DNA from: Caulobacter henricii
Lineage (GTDB): Bacteria > Pseudomonadota > Alphaproteobacteria > Caulobacterales > Caulobacteraceae
DNA: 64,000 nucleotides
NCBI RefSeq assembly: GCF_001414055.1
Contig: NZ_CP013002.1
Coordinates: 2,170,001-2,234,000, forward strand
Direction: 5' to 3'
Part shown: in pieces, positions 28,603 through 37,093 of the stretch
How positions within the stretch are numbered: position 1 is the stretch's first letter
Layout of the letters: every line of letters begins with the position of its first letter
Translations under genes and position numbers: made by a program
The notes under the pieces: model-generated
Databases searched by the model: none
What the model saw: only the letters and a program-made list of their open reading frames with translations
What the model was told of the DNA's origin: nothing

Positions 28603-29811
28603 CTATCGACGGGACAGTCGCACCAGGGTCTGGGCCAGGGCCAAACCACCCAGGCCGGCGGCAGTAAGCACGCCCCAGGCCCTATACACCTGCGAGAGTG
28701 GCGCGTCGCGCCAGAGAACGCCTTGATAGGCATCAATGACCCAGGCGTGAGGAGTGAACCAGCCGACGGTCTGCAGCCAGGCCGGCATCAGGAAGCGCGG
28801 CACCATGCTGCCGCCGATGGCTGCCAGGACCAGGATCACGAAGGTCGACAGCATCTGGGCCTGCTCTCGCGTCCGGCAGACCGAGACCAGCCCCAGGGCC
28901 AGGCCCGCAGCACAGACGGCCGCCGCCAGGGTGGTCGGCAGCCAAAGGCCGAAGTGCTCCAGAACGGCAACACCGTAGACGATCTGGGCGGTCGCGAAGA
29001 TCGCTGTGGCCTGCACAATCCCCTGCCCGACCAGGAAGACGAACTTTCCGGTCACCACAGGGCCCATGCCGGCCACGCCCGCCAGCAGGCGATCAGCCAC
29101 GCCGGTCCGGCGCTCGTCCATCAGGCCCAGAGCCCCCTGCATGGCCGAGAACAGGGCAAACAGGATCATCACCGCCCCGCCATAATAAGCGATCGTCGCC
29201 CCGCCCTTCTTGGCCCCCAGCAGGTCTTCCCGATCGAAAAGGTCACCGCCTGTGACGGCCGGAGGCTTGACCTTCAAGGCCGCTGCCGCCGCATCAAGGC
29301 GGGCGCTCTGGGCCGGGGTCAGGGGGGTCAGGACGGGAGCCAGCTGATCGACGCTGCGGCGCAGGACGGCGTCGGGCGCGGCCCGGGCCATGGCCTGTTG
29401 CATCCGGGCCTGGGTCAGGGGGGCTGCAACGGCGCGCGCGGGGTCGGCAATGATCAGGAAGGGCCGCCCGGGACCGGCCGGATCGGCGCGGATCACGAGA
29501 CCCACATCGGCCTGGCCCGACTTCACCAGGGCCCGCACGGCCTCGACCGTGGCCGGTGCCACAGCCTCGGCCCGGATCTCGGAACTGGCCAGCAGGGCCC
29601 CGGCGACCCGACCGGACGTCTCGGTGCGGGCCAGATCGACCATGGCCAGCTTGGGCTTGATGTCCTCGCCGGTCGCCCCGGCAAAGACCGAGCTGAAGAT
29701 CAGGAAGACCAGAGGCGGCAACAGGAAGGTCATCACCAAGGCTGCGCGATCGCGCCACAGCTCCAGCGCCATCACCCGCACCATGGCCAAGGTCATCTCA
29801 AGGCGGATCAT
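28603..29811 (-). CDS. ABC-2 type transporter permease inside the carotenoid operon
   Basis: 402 residues. One N-terminal membrane helix (LVMTFLLPPLVFLIFSSVFAG), a large external loop of about 160 residues, then five helices at the C-terminus (AYYGGAVMILFALFSAMQG onward, AQMLSTFVILVLAAIGGSM): the NatB/YhhJ ABC-2 exporter layout. The ATG overlaps the ATPase stop (ATGA). The cargo is unknown; the position between crtE and crtZ suggests an isoprenoid or carotenoid-related substrate, but this is inference. Confidence 0.9.
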   Translation of the reverse strand: MIRLEMTLAMVRVMALELWRDRAALVMTFLLPPLVFLIFSSVFAGATGEDIKPKLAMVDLARTETSGRVAGALLASSEIRAEAVAPATVEAVRALVKSGQADVGLVIRADPAGPGRPFLIIADPARAVAAPLTQARMQQAMARAAPDAVLRRSVDQLAPVLTPLTPAQSARLDAAAAALKVKPPAVTGGDLFDREDLLGAKKGGATIAYYGGAVMILFALFSAMQGALGLMDERRTGVADRLLAGVAGMGPVVTGKFVFLVGQGIVQATAIFATAQIVYGVAVLEHFGLWLPTTLAAAVCAAGLALGLVSVCRTREQAQMLSTFVILVLAAIGGSMVPRFLMPAWLQTVGWFTPHAWVIDAYQGVLWRDAPLSQVYRAWGVLTAAGLGGLALAQTLVRLSRR

Positions 29812-30752
29812 GCGGCCAGCGTCCGCTCGGCGACGAGACTGAACAGGTTGTGCAGGGACGGCTCCCGGACCCGGATTTCGCGAGAGCAGAGGCCCGCCTT
29901 GCGGAGCTGCTTGTCCAAACGCCCGGCCGCGGCATAGCCATCGGCCTCCAGACAGGTCCAGAGCCTGGCCCGATGGGCGGTGCGGCTCAGCCCCGCCGCC
30001 GTCAGCAGGGCCTCGCCGGCGGCATCGGGCTCGCTCGAAAGCTCCACCAGAACCTCCATGCGGGAGCCAAAGGCCTCGGCGATCAGGGCCTGGGGTGGCC
30101 CTTCCAGCACCAGCGCGCCGTCCCGCAGGAAGCCCACCCGATCGGCCAGGGATCCGGCCTGCTCGAGATCGTGGGTGGTCAGAAGCACCGCCACGCCGAG
30201 ATCGCGCAACCCGCGGATCACGGCATCGAGGGCCTCGCGGGCATCGATATCCACGCCCACCGTCGGCTCGTCGAGGATCAGCAGGGCCGGCTGATGCACG
30301 ATGGCCGCCGCAATATTGGCCCGCCGCTGATAGCCGCCCGACAGGTGGCGGACGGGCACGTGGGCGCGGTCGACCGTGCGGGTCAGCTGCAGCGCCCTCT
30401 GGACGGCAGCCGGGACGTCGCGGCGCGGGACCTGGGCGAGGCTGGCAAAGGTTGCCAGGTTCTCGGCCACGGTCAGGTGGGCGTAGAGGGCGATCTCCTG
30501 CGGCACCAGGCCAAGGCCGGCCCGCGCCGCGCTGACCCGGGCCGGGTCCTGGCCCTGGAGCCGGACGCTGCCGGCTTCGGGGCGAATGCGTCCGCAGATG
30601 GTCTTGATCAGGGTGGTCTTGCCGGCCCCGTTGGGACCGAGAAGGGCATAGATTTCACCGGGCGACAGGGCCAGATCGACGCCGGCCAGCACGGTCCGGG
30701 GTCCATAGGCGTGGCGGACGCCGGACACCGTCAGAAGGGGCAAGCCGGTCAC
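29808..30752 (-). CDS. ABC transporter ATP-binding protein inside the carotenoid operon
   Basis: 314 residues from GTG 30752, which overlaps the crtE stop (GTGA). Walker A GPNGAGKTTLIKT, signature HLSGGYQRRANIAAAI and Walker B LLILDEPTVGVD are intact, with a C-terminal regulatory extension (about 90 residues) of the NodI/CcmA-like drug-export type. It energises the permease encoded next. Both genes are locked to crtE by overlaps, so co-expression with carotenoid synthesis is very likely. Confidence 0.94.
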   Translation of the reverse strand: MTGLPLLTVSGVRHAYGPRTVLAGVDLALSPGEIYALLGPNGAGKTTLIKTICGRIRPEAGSVRLQGQDPARVSAARAGLGLVPQEIALYAHLTVAENLATFASLAQVPRRDVPAAVQRALQLTRTVDRAHVPVRHLSGGYQRRANIAAAIVHQPALLILDEPTVGVDIDAREALDAVIRGLRDLGVAVLLTTHDLEQAGSLADRVGFLRDGALVLEGPPQALIAEAFGSRMEVLVELSSEPDAAGEALLTAAGLSRTAHRARLWTCLEADGYAAAGRLDKQLRKAGLCSREIRVREPSLHNLFSLVAERTLAA

Positions 30753-31642
30753 GCGGCCGCCTTGCGCCCGGCGAACAGACGGCCGACATAGCCCGCTACA
30801 AGGTCGCAACCGCCGACCGCATCAAGGGCCGCACGGCCGGCCGCCAGGTGATCGTCCATAGCGGCCCGCGCCCCATCCACGCCCAGCAGGGAGACGGCCG
30901 TGGTCATGCCGGCGTCCTTGCCGACATCCTTGCCGGCTCCCTCGACCGAGCCCTCGGCATCGATCAGGTCATCGCGGATCTGGAAGGCCAGGCCCATGCG
31001 TCGGCCAAACTCGCCCACCGCCGCGACGGCCGCTTCGCCGGCCCCCGCGATCCGGGCTCCGGACTGGGCCGCGGCCATGATCAGGACGCCGGTCTTTTCA
31101 TGATTGAGGCGATCAAGCGCCGGCACATCGCGCATCTGGTCGCGGTCGAACAGATCCCGGGCCTGGCCGGCGATCAGGCCTGAAAACCCGACGGATCCGG
31201 CGATACGGCCGGCGATCTCGGCCCGCAGACCGCTGTCGAGGCCGGCATCGGCCGAAACCACGGCATAGGCGTGGTTCAGCAGACCGACCCCCGCCAGAAC
31301 GGCCGTCGCCTCGTCGAAGGCCCGGTGGATGGTCGGGAGACCCCGCCGCAGACCGGCATCGTCCATGGCCGGCAGGTCATCGAGAATCAGAGACGCCGCA
31401 TGGACCATCTCGAAGGCGCAGGCCGTATCCAGTGCCACGCCTTCGGACGCGCCGAACTGGGCGGCGGTCAGCAGGGTCAGCATCGGCCGAAACCGCTTGC
31501 CCGGGGCCAGCAGGGCATAGCGCACCGCCTCGACCAGTCGATCCGGTGCCGTTCCCGTCCTGGGCGCGAGCTCGGCCAGGCGTCGATCGACACCGGCACG
31601 AAGGGCCTCAAGGCGCTGCAAATCGGCGGCGGAGTCGTCCAT
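30749..31642 (-). CDS. crtE: Geranylgeranyl diphosphate synthase
   Basis: 297 residues from ATG 31642; an ATG at 31687 is the alternative, and neither has a clear ribosome site. First Asp-rich motif LILDDLPAMDDAGLRRG (DDxxxxD) and second FQIRDDLIDAEG are typical trans-prenyltransferase sites. It extends FPP to GGPP for CrtB. Assignment as GGPP rather than FPP synthase rests on the crt context. First gene of the minus-strand arm, divergent from the aldehyde dehydrogenase gene. Confidence 0.93.
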   Translation of the reverse strand: MDDSAADLQRLEALRAGVDRRLAELAPRTGTAPDRLVEAVRYALLAPGKRFRPMLTLLTAAQFGASEGVALDTACAFEMVHAASLILDDLPAMDDAGLRRGLPTIHRAFDEATAVLAGVGLLNHAYAVVSADAGLDSGLRAEIAGRIAGSVGFSGLIAGQARDLFDRDQMRDVPALDRLNHEKTGVLIMAAAQSGARIAGAGEAAVAAVGEFGRRMGLAFQIRDDLIDAEGSVEGAGKDVGKDAGMTTAVSLLGVDGARAAMDDHLAAGRAALDAVGGCDLVAGYVGRLFAGRKAAA

Positions 31643-31758
31643 ACGCAATCGCGACAGGCCCAGATGCCCCCATGCGGGCCCGCTCATTTGACGGCGCCCG
31701 CCGCGAGCGTCAAGCAGCCCCCTTGACCCGAGGGGCCGGTCGTCGTTTTCCAAGGTCC

Positions 31759-33282
31759 ATGACCCAGTCCTTTCCCTCTCCCGCCGCCCACGCCCGCGCC
31801 GTCCTGGCTGAACTGGGCGTCTCCGGCCTGCCTGCCGACGGTGGCATCGCCGTGCGGTGCCCGCTCGATGGCGCGATCCTGACCCAGGTCGCCTATGATG
31901 ACGCACGAGCCATTGACGCCAAGGTTTCGGCCGCGTCGAAGGCCTTCCGCGCGTGGCGCACCGTGCCCGCCCCGCGTCGTGGGGAGCTGGTCCGCCTGCT
32001 CGGCGAGGAACTGCGCGCCGCCAAGAATGAGTTGGCCGCCCTGGTGACGCTGGAGGCCGGCAAGATCGCCTCCGAAGCGGCCGGCGAGGTCCAGGAGATG
32101 ATCGATATCTGCGATTTCGCCGTGGGCCTGTCGCGCCAGCTCTACGGCCTGACCATCGCCTCGGAACGCCCCGGCCATGCCATGCGCGAGACCTGGCATC
32201 CGCTGGGTCCGGTCCTGGTGATCAGCGCCTTCAACTTCCCCGTGGCGGTCTGGGCCTGGAACGCGGCCCTGGCCCTGGTCTGCGGCAATCCGGTGATCTG
32301 GAAGCCGTCGGAGAAGACGCCGCTGACGGCCGTGGCCACCCAGGCGATTCTTGAGCGCGCCCTGGCCCGGTTCGGCGACGCCCCCGAGGGTCTGTGCTCT
32401 GTGGTGCTCGGCGGCCGCGACGCCGGCGAGCGGCTGGTCCGCGATCCAGCCCTGGCCCTGGTCAGCGCCACGGGCTCGACCCGGATGGGCCAGGCAGTCG
32501 CCCCGATCGTAGCGGCGCGTTTCGGTCGCTCGATCCTGGAGCTGGGTGGCAACAACGCCATGATCGTCGCGCCCAGTGCCGACCTGTCCCTGGCCGTTCG
32601 CGCCATCGTGTTTTCGGCCGCAGGCACCGCCGGTCAGCGCTGCACCTCCCTGCGCCGGCTGATCGTTCACGAAAGCCTGGTCGACAAGGTCGCCGATGCC
32701 GTCGAGGGGGCCTTTTCCCGCCTGCCGGTCGGCGATCCGCGTCAGGCGGGCGTCCTGCTCGGGCCTTTGCACGACAAGGCCGCCTATGACGCCTTTGTCG
32801 CCGCCATGGACCAGGCCCGGGCCGATGGCGGCACGGTGAGTGGAGGCGAAAGGCTGCTGATCGACGAGCACCCCGAGGCCTATTATGTGCGCCCGGCCCT
32901 GGCCCGCCTGCCGGCCCCGAGTGCCGGCATGCAGCGCGAAACCTTCGCTCCCCTCCTGCATGTCGTGCCCTATCGCGACTTCGACGAGGCCGTGGCGATC
33001 CAGAACGATGTGCCCCAGGGCCTGTCCTCCTGTGTGATGACCCAGGACATCCGCGAGGCCGAAGCCTTTCTGGCGGCCTCCGGCAGCGACTGCGGCATCG
33101 CCAACGTCAATATCGGTCCCTCGGGGGCCGAGATCGGCGGTGCGTTCGGCGGCGAAAAGGAAACCGGCGGCGGGCGCGAGAGCGGCTCCGACAGCTGGAA
33201 ACAATACATGCGACGCCAGACGGCGACGGTGAACTATTCCGGTGCCCTGCCCCTGGCCCAGGGGGTGAAGTTTGATCTCTAA
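31759..33282 (+). CDS. Aldehyde dehydrogenase, ALDH7 type (aminoadipate-semialdehyde/piperideine-6-carboxylate dehydrogenase)
   Basis: 507 residues from ATG 31759. The catalytic Cys lies in TAGQRCTSLRRL and the general-base Glu in SILELGGNNAMIV; the cofactor site includes ISAFNFPVAVWAWN. ALDH7 members oxidise 2-aminoadipate semialdehyde in lysine breakdown. The C-terminus EIGGAFGGEKETGGGRESGSD is strongly ALDH7. It is divergent from crtE with 116 bp between starts. No other lysine-degradation genes are nearby, so the substrate is inferred from family. Confidence 0.92.
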   Translation: MTQSFPSPAAHARAVLAELGVSGLPADGGIAVRCPLDGAILTQVAYDDARAIDAKVSAASKAFRAWRTVPAPRRGELVRLLGEELRAAKNELAALVTLEAGKIASEAAGEVQEMIDICDFAVGLSRQLYGLTIASERPGHAMRETWHPLGPVLVISAFNFPVAVWAWNAALALVCGNPVIWKPSEKTPLTAVATQAILERALARFGDAPEGLCSVVLGGRDAGERLVRDPALALVSATGSTRMGQAVAPIVAARFGRSILELGGNNAMIVAPSADLSLAVRAIVFSAAGTAGQRCTSLRRLIVHESLVDKVADAVEGAFSRLPVGDPRQAGVLLGPLHDKAAYDAFVAAMDQARADGGTVSGGERLLIDEHPEAYYVRPALARLPAPSAGMQRETFAPLLHVVPYRDFDEAVAIQNDVPQGLSSCVMTQDIREAEAFLAASGSDCGIANVNIGPSGAEIGGAFGGEKETGGGRESGSDSWKQYMRRQTATVNYSGALPLAQGVKFDL

Positions 33283-33830
33283 CGAGATCCTCCCCCTTTG
33301 GAGCAGCATCTGGCCGGCGGACACGGCTTCGCGACCTCACACGATCTCTCGCTGAGTTGTGGAAAGGGTCGCGAAGCGTCCGGGCTCGCCCGGATGATTG
33401 GATAGAGTAACCGTTTCGACGAAGCCGTCCGCTCCGCGTCACCGTTTTCCGTCAGCCTCCCGCCAGGTGGCCCTGTTGAGGCCTTACCGGGACCCGGATC
33501 GCGCCGTTTCCAGCGCGTTCCGGCGGTCGAAGAGGACGGGCTTTCAGCCAGACACGCCCTTTTGCCTTCAACCACGCCGACGGCGGGCGGGTCTGGCCAG
33601 CAACCAGATCCCCGGACACGCTTCAGTATCCCCCTGAAGCCCAGCCCCGCTCGATCACCCCCCGCCGCCGCAATGGTCGCTGGCCCTGCGCCCTTTCCTC
33701 GCGACGAGGTGGGGACAGAATACGGGAGGTTTCAGCGCGTCGGACGGGCGCGGTGGTTGTTTTTACAGGGTGTTGATCGGGTTGAGCTTTTCCCTGAAAG
33801 CCCCGGGGATTGATTGGTCTCTATCCCCGC
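33283..33830. other. Gene-free, hairpin-rich intergenic region (possible structured RNA)
   Basis: I find no convincing protein gene in this 548-bp stretch on either strand. It contains a train of perfect or near-perfect inverted repeats: 33326-33336 with 33367-33377 (11 bp, plus an outer GGAC/GTCC), 33380-33393, 33494-33504 with 33513-33523 (one mismatch), 33590-33596 with about 33604-33611, and 33620-33626 with 33634-33640 (7-bp stem GCTTCAG). This density suggests a structured RNA or a decayed repeat cluster; I could not match RNase P RNA, tmRNA, SRP RNA or a known riboswitch. Confidence 0.5.
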
Positions 33831-33832
33831 AC

Positions 33833-33951
33833 TTGCCCCCTACGGATCGCTTCGCGATCGTCTTCCCCCGAAGGGGGAAGATGGGGTTGGCGCGTTTCAT
33901 CTTCCCCCCGCAGGGGGGAGGACGACCTGCGCAGCAGGTCAGGAGGGGGCC
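33833..33951. repeat. REPIN-like paired-hairpin repeat, copy 1
   Basis: Begins TTGCCCCCT, then a small hairpin around CGGATCGCTTCGCGATCG, a hairpin of CTTCCCCC/GGGGGAAG, a second CTTCCCCCC/GGGGGGAGG hairpin, another small hairpin (GACCTGCGCAGCAGGTC), and ends CAGGAGGGGGC. The outer ends are complementary, so the whole unit can fold as one large cruciform. Two related copies are at 48028-48138 and 51109-51206. It lies between the hairpin-rich region and pyrB. Confidence 0.8.
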
Positions 33952-34031
33952 AGCGGCGTCGGCCGGTTATCAACCCTGTGGGACAGCCGCCGCCTTCCCT
34001 CCACCGGCAAAGCCGCCTATGACACCGTTTC

Positions 34032-35027
34032 ATGACGGCCACCGCCCATGACCCCACCCGCGTCGCCCTCGACGCGATCCGCGCCCGCGCCTTTGCCTTT
34101 CCAAAGCGCCATTTCCTGTCCGCCGGCGATCTCAATGCGCCCCAGGCGGCCGACCTGCTGGACCTGGCGGAGGCGTTCGTCGCCTTCAACCGCCAGACCT
34201 CCAAGTCGCTGGACCTGCTAAAGGGCAGGACGCTGATGAACCTGTTCTTCGAGAACAGTACCCGCACCCAGTCCAGCTTCGAGATCGCCGGCAAGCGACT
34301 GGGGGCCGACGTGGTCAATATGAGCCCGCGCACCTCGTCGATCACCAAGGGCGAGACCCTGATCGACACCGCCGTGACCCTGAATGCCATGCGGCCCGAC
34401 CTGCTGGTGGTGCGCCATGGCTCGTCCGGCGCGGCGTCGCTGCTGTCGCAGAAGGTCAGCGGCCATGTGATCAATGCCGGTGACGGCCAGCATGAGCATC
34501 CGACCCAGGCCGTGCTCGACGCCCTGTCGATCCGCCGCGCCTTCGGCCGGGTCTCGGGCCTGACCGTGGCCATCTGCGGCGACGTGCTGCATAGCCGCGT
34601 GGCCCGCTCCAACGTTTCCCTGCTGCACACCCTGGGGGCCAGCGTGCGGCTGGTGGGTCCCGCCACCCTGATGCCGGCCCAGGCCGAGCGCTGGGGCGTG
34701 ACGGTGCATCACGACATGAAGTCGGGTCTGGCCGGGGCCGATGTGGTGATGATGCTGCGCCTGCAGCTGGAGCGGATGCAAGGCGGCTTCGTGCCCTCGA
34801 CCCGCGAATATTTCCGCTTCTATGGGCTGGACCGCGAAAAGCTGTCCCGCGCCGCACCGGGGGCCAAGGTCATGCACCCGGGGCCCATGAACCGGGGCGT
34901 CGAGATCGACAGTGACGTGGCCGATGATCCGGCCGTCAGCCTGATCCAGGACCAGGTCGAGATGGGCGTCGCCGCCCGGATGGCGGTGCTGACCAGCCTC
35001 GCCGCACGGCTGGAGGCCGACCAATGA
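34032..35027 (+). CDS. pyrB: Aspartate carbamoyltransferase catalytic chain
   Basis: 331 residues. The carbamoyl-phosphate motif [13 protein letters not shown] and the aspartate-side [11 protein letters not shown] are present. It makes carbamoyl-aspartate in pyrimidine synthesis. It overlaps the following gene by 4 bp (ATGA). Pairing with an inactive dihydroorotase fits the class A ATCase arrangement of Pseudomonas, where PyrB and the pseudo-DHOase form a dodecamer. Confidence 0.97.
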   Translation: MTATAHDPTRVALDAIRARAFAFPKRHFLSAGDLNAPQAADLLDLAEAFVAFNRQTSKSLDLLKGRTLMNLFFENSTRTQSSFEIAGKRLGADVVNMSPRTSSITKGETLIDTAVTLNAMRPDLLVVRHGSSGAASLLSQKVSGHVINAGDGQHEHPTQAVLDALSIRRAFGRVSGLTVAICGDVLHSRVARSNVSLLHTLGASVRLVGPATLMPAQAERWGVTVHHDMKSGLAGADVVMMLRLQLERMQGGFVPSTREYFRFYGLDREKLSRAAPGAKVMHPGPMNRGVEIDSDVADDPAVSLIQDQVEMGVAARMAVLTSLAARLEADQ

Positions 35028-36325
35028 ACTCGCCCCAGCCCCTGGCCTTCACCAATGCCCGTCTGGTCGATCCCGAGAGCGGCTATGACGGCCCCGGCGG
35101 GGTCATCGTCTCCGAGGGCGTGATTGCCGACGTCGCCAAGGGCCGCGAGTTCGGCAAGCTCGGCAAGGGCGTCCGCGTCGTCGACTGCGGTGGTGCCCTG
35201 CTGGCCCCCGGCCTGATCGACCTGCGGGTCAAGACCGGCGAGCCCGGGGCCGAGACCAAGGAAACCCTGGCCTCGGCCGCCCGCGCCGCCGCCGCCGGGG
35301 GCGTGACCAGCATCGTCGTCCAGCCCGACACTGATCCGGCCATCGACGATCCCAGCGTGGTCGACTTCATCCTGCGCCGGGCCCGCGACATCGACAGCGC
35401 CCGCATCCTCTGCGCCGGCGCGGCGACCAAGGGCCTGAAGGGCGAGCAGATGGCCGAGATCGGCCTGATGCGCGAGGCCGGCTGCGTCTATATCACCGAC
35501 GCCGACCGTCCGATCGTCGACTCCAAGGTCTTCCAGCGCATCCTGACCTACGCCAAGGGCTTCGACGCCCTGCTGGCTCACCGGCCGATGGACATGTGGC
35601 TGGCCAGGGGCGGCGCAGCGATCGGCGGCGAATTTGCCGGCCGACTGGGCCTGCCGTCGATCTCGCCGATGGCCGAACGCATCATGCTCGAGCGCGACAT
35701 CGCCCTGCTGGAAGCCACCGGCGGCCGCCTGCTGGTCGACCAGATCACCAGCGCCGGTGCGCTGGAGACCCTGGCCCGCGGCAAGGCCAGGGGCCTGCGC
35801 CTGTCGGCCAGCGTGTCGATCAACCACCTTTCGTTCAACGAGCTGGATATCGGCGATTATCGCAGCTTCGCCAAGCTGACCCCGCCCCTGCGCGGCGAGG
35901 ACGACCGCCAGGCCCTGATCGAGGCCCTGGCGTCGGGCCTGATCGACATCGTCGTCTCGGCCCACGCACCGGCCCCGGCCGAGGACAAGCGCCTGCCCTT
36001 CGACGAGGCCACACCCGGGGCCATCGGCGTCGAGACCCTGCTGCCGGCCCTGCTGTCGCTCTATCACGACGAGCGCCTGCCGCTGGTCGACCTGATCCGC
36101 GCCGTGACCCTCGCGCCCGCCGAGCTGCTGGGCCTGCGCGGCGGCCGGATCGCCCCCGGCGCGCCGGCGGACCTCGTGCTCTGCGACATCGACGCGCCGA
36201 TCATCGTCGATGCGGCCAAGCTGCTGTCCAAGTCCAAGAACTCGCCGTTCGACGGGCGCAGGCTGCAGGGTCAGGTGCTGATGACGCTGGTGGATGGCCG
36301 GGTGGTGCATCGGGCGGAGGGGTAG
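35024..36325 (+). CDS. pyrX: Pseudo-dihydroorotase (PyrC-like, catalytic residues lost)
   Basis: 433 residues with the dihydroorotase amidohydrolase fold. The metal site of active enzymes (GLIDxHVHLREPG) reads [15 protein letters not shown], so both His of the HxH pair are missing. The late DHAPH box reads [11 protein letters not shown], and the metal-bridging Lys region is not recognisable. In Pseudomonas such PyrC' proteins are structural partners required for PyrB activity. Coupled to pyrB by ATGA. The active dihydroorotase must be encoded elsewhere. Confidence 0.9.
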   Translation: MNSPQPLAFTNARLVDPESGYDGPGGVIVSEGVIADVAKGREFGKLGKGVRVVDCGGALLAPGLIDLRVKTGEPGAETKETLASAARAAAAGGVTSIVVQPDTDPAIDDPSVVDFILRRARDIDSARILCAGAATKGLKGEQMAEIGLMREAGCVYITDADRPIVDSKVFQRILTYAKGFDALLAHRPMDMWLARGGAAIGGEFAGRLGLPSISPMAERIMLERDIALLEATGGRLLVDQITSAGALETLARGKARGLRLSASVSINHLSFNELDIGDYRSFAKLTPPLRGEDDRQALIEALASGLIDIVVSAHAPAPAEDKRLPFDEATPGAIGVETLLPALLSLYHDERLPLVDLIRAVTLAPAELLGLRGGRIAPGAPADLVLCDIDAPIIVDAAKLLSKSKNSPFDGRRLQGQVLMTLVDGRVVHRAEG

Positions 36326-36328
36326 CTG

Positions 36329-36352
36329 ATCCTCCCCCGCTGGGGGGAGGAT
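36329..36352. terminator. Hairpin after the pyrB operon
   Basis: A perfect 10-bp stem ATCCTCCCCC / GGGGGAGGAT lies 4 bp after the preceding stop and is followed by ATTTGG. It may act as a transcription terminator, though the T-run is poor; its C/G-rich arms resemble half of the REPIN-like repeats in this window. Confidence 0.5.
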
Positions 36353-36445
36353 TTGGATGCACCCCGACTCTGCACTAAACCTAGGTCACCAACTTCGCTT
36401 TGCGTAGCGGTTGAAATCGCGCGCAACTCGCCTTAAGGTCGAAAC

Positions 36446-37093
36446 GTGCAAGATCTCGCCCAAGCCGTCTATCTCACGCTCGCGATTGCCGTGGTCGGAG
36501 GCTACCTCCTCGGCTCGATCCCGTTCGGCCTGATCGCGACCCGCCTGGGCGGGGCCGGCGACATCCGCCAGATCGGTTCGGGCAATATCGGGGCGACCAA
36601 TGTGCTGCGCTCCGGCCGCAAGGATCTGGCGGCCATCACCCTGATCGGCGATGCCGGCAAGGGCGTGCTGGCCGTGCTGCTGGCCCGCTGGATGACCAAT
36701 GACAGCGCCGCCATCGTCGCTCTGGCCGGCGGCGCGGCCTTCCTGGGCCACCTGTTCCCGGTCTGGCTGAAATTCAAGGGCGGCAAGGGCGTGGCCACCT
36801 TCTATGGCGTGCTGCTCTCGGCCTGCTGGCCGGTGGGCGTGCTGGCCGCCGTCACCTGGCTGGCCATGGCCGTCCTCTTCCGGATCAGCTCCCTGGCCGC
36901 CCTGACCGCCGCGGCCCTGGCCGCGCCGTTCGCCCTGGCTACCGACCAGCCCCATGCCATGCTGGTCCTGGCCCTGTTCATGGCCGTGCTGATCTTCATC
37001 CGTCACCGCGAGAACATCGCCCGCCTGCTCAAGGGCCAGGAGCCGAAGATCGGCCAGAAGAAAGCGGCGGAGCCCCCGCCTCCGGCCGCGTGA
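36446..37093 (+). CDS. plsY: Acyl-phosphate:glycerol-3-phosphate acyltransferase
   Basis: 215 residues, several membrane helices. PlsY motifs: GYLLGSIPFGLI, RQIGSGNIGATNVLR and LKFKGGKGVATFYG. It acylates glycerol-3-phosphate at the inner membrane, the first step of phospholipid synthesis. The start is GTG at 36446; its stop overlaps the dprA GTG by 4 bp. The C-terminal tail (residues after about 195) is Lys/Pro-rich. Confidence 0.96.
   Translation: MQDLAQAVYLTLAIAVVGGYLLGSIPFGLIATRLGGAGDIRQIGSGNIGATNVLRSGRKDLAAITLIGDAGKGVLAVLLARWMTNDSAAIVALAGGAAFLGHLFPVWLKFKGGKGVATFYGVLLSACWPVGVLAAVTWLAMAVLFRISSLAALTAAALAAPFALATDQPHAMLVLALFMAVLIFIRHRENIARLLKGQEPKIGQKKAAEPPPPAA

Noticed and set aside
24513..31642. 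Ketolase (crtW) making astaxanthin in the carotenoid locus
   Set aside because: Only crtY, crtI, crtB, crtZ, crtE and an ABC pair are present; the one membrane hydroxylase is CrtZ-type with its His boxes.
33279..33575. 98-codon minus-strand frame between the ALDH and pyrB genes
   Set aside because: Arg/Ser/Pro-rich composition without a domain, no ribosome site, and it runs across several hairpins; it looks like a chance open frame in GC-rich non-coding DNA.
33283..33830. RNase P RNA, tmRNA or cobalamin riboswitch in the hairpin region
   Set aside because: The RNase P GAGGAAAGTCCGGGC core, the alphaproteobacterial tmRNA tag sequence and the B12-box were looked for on both strands and not found.
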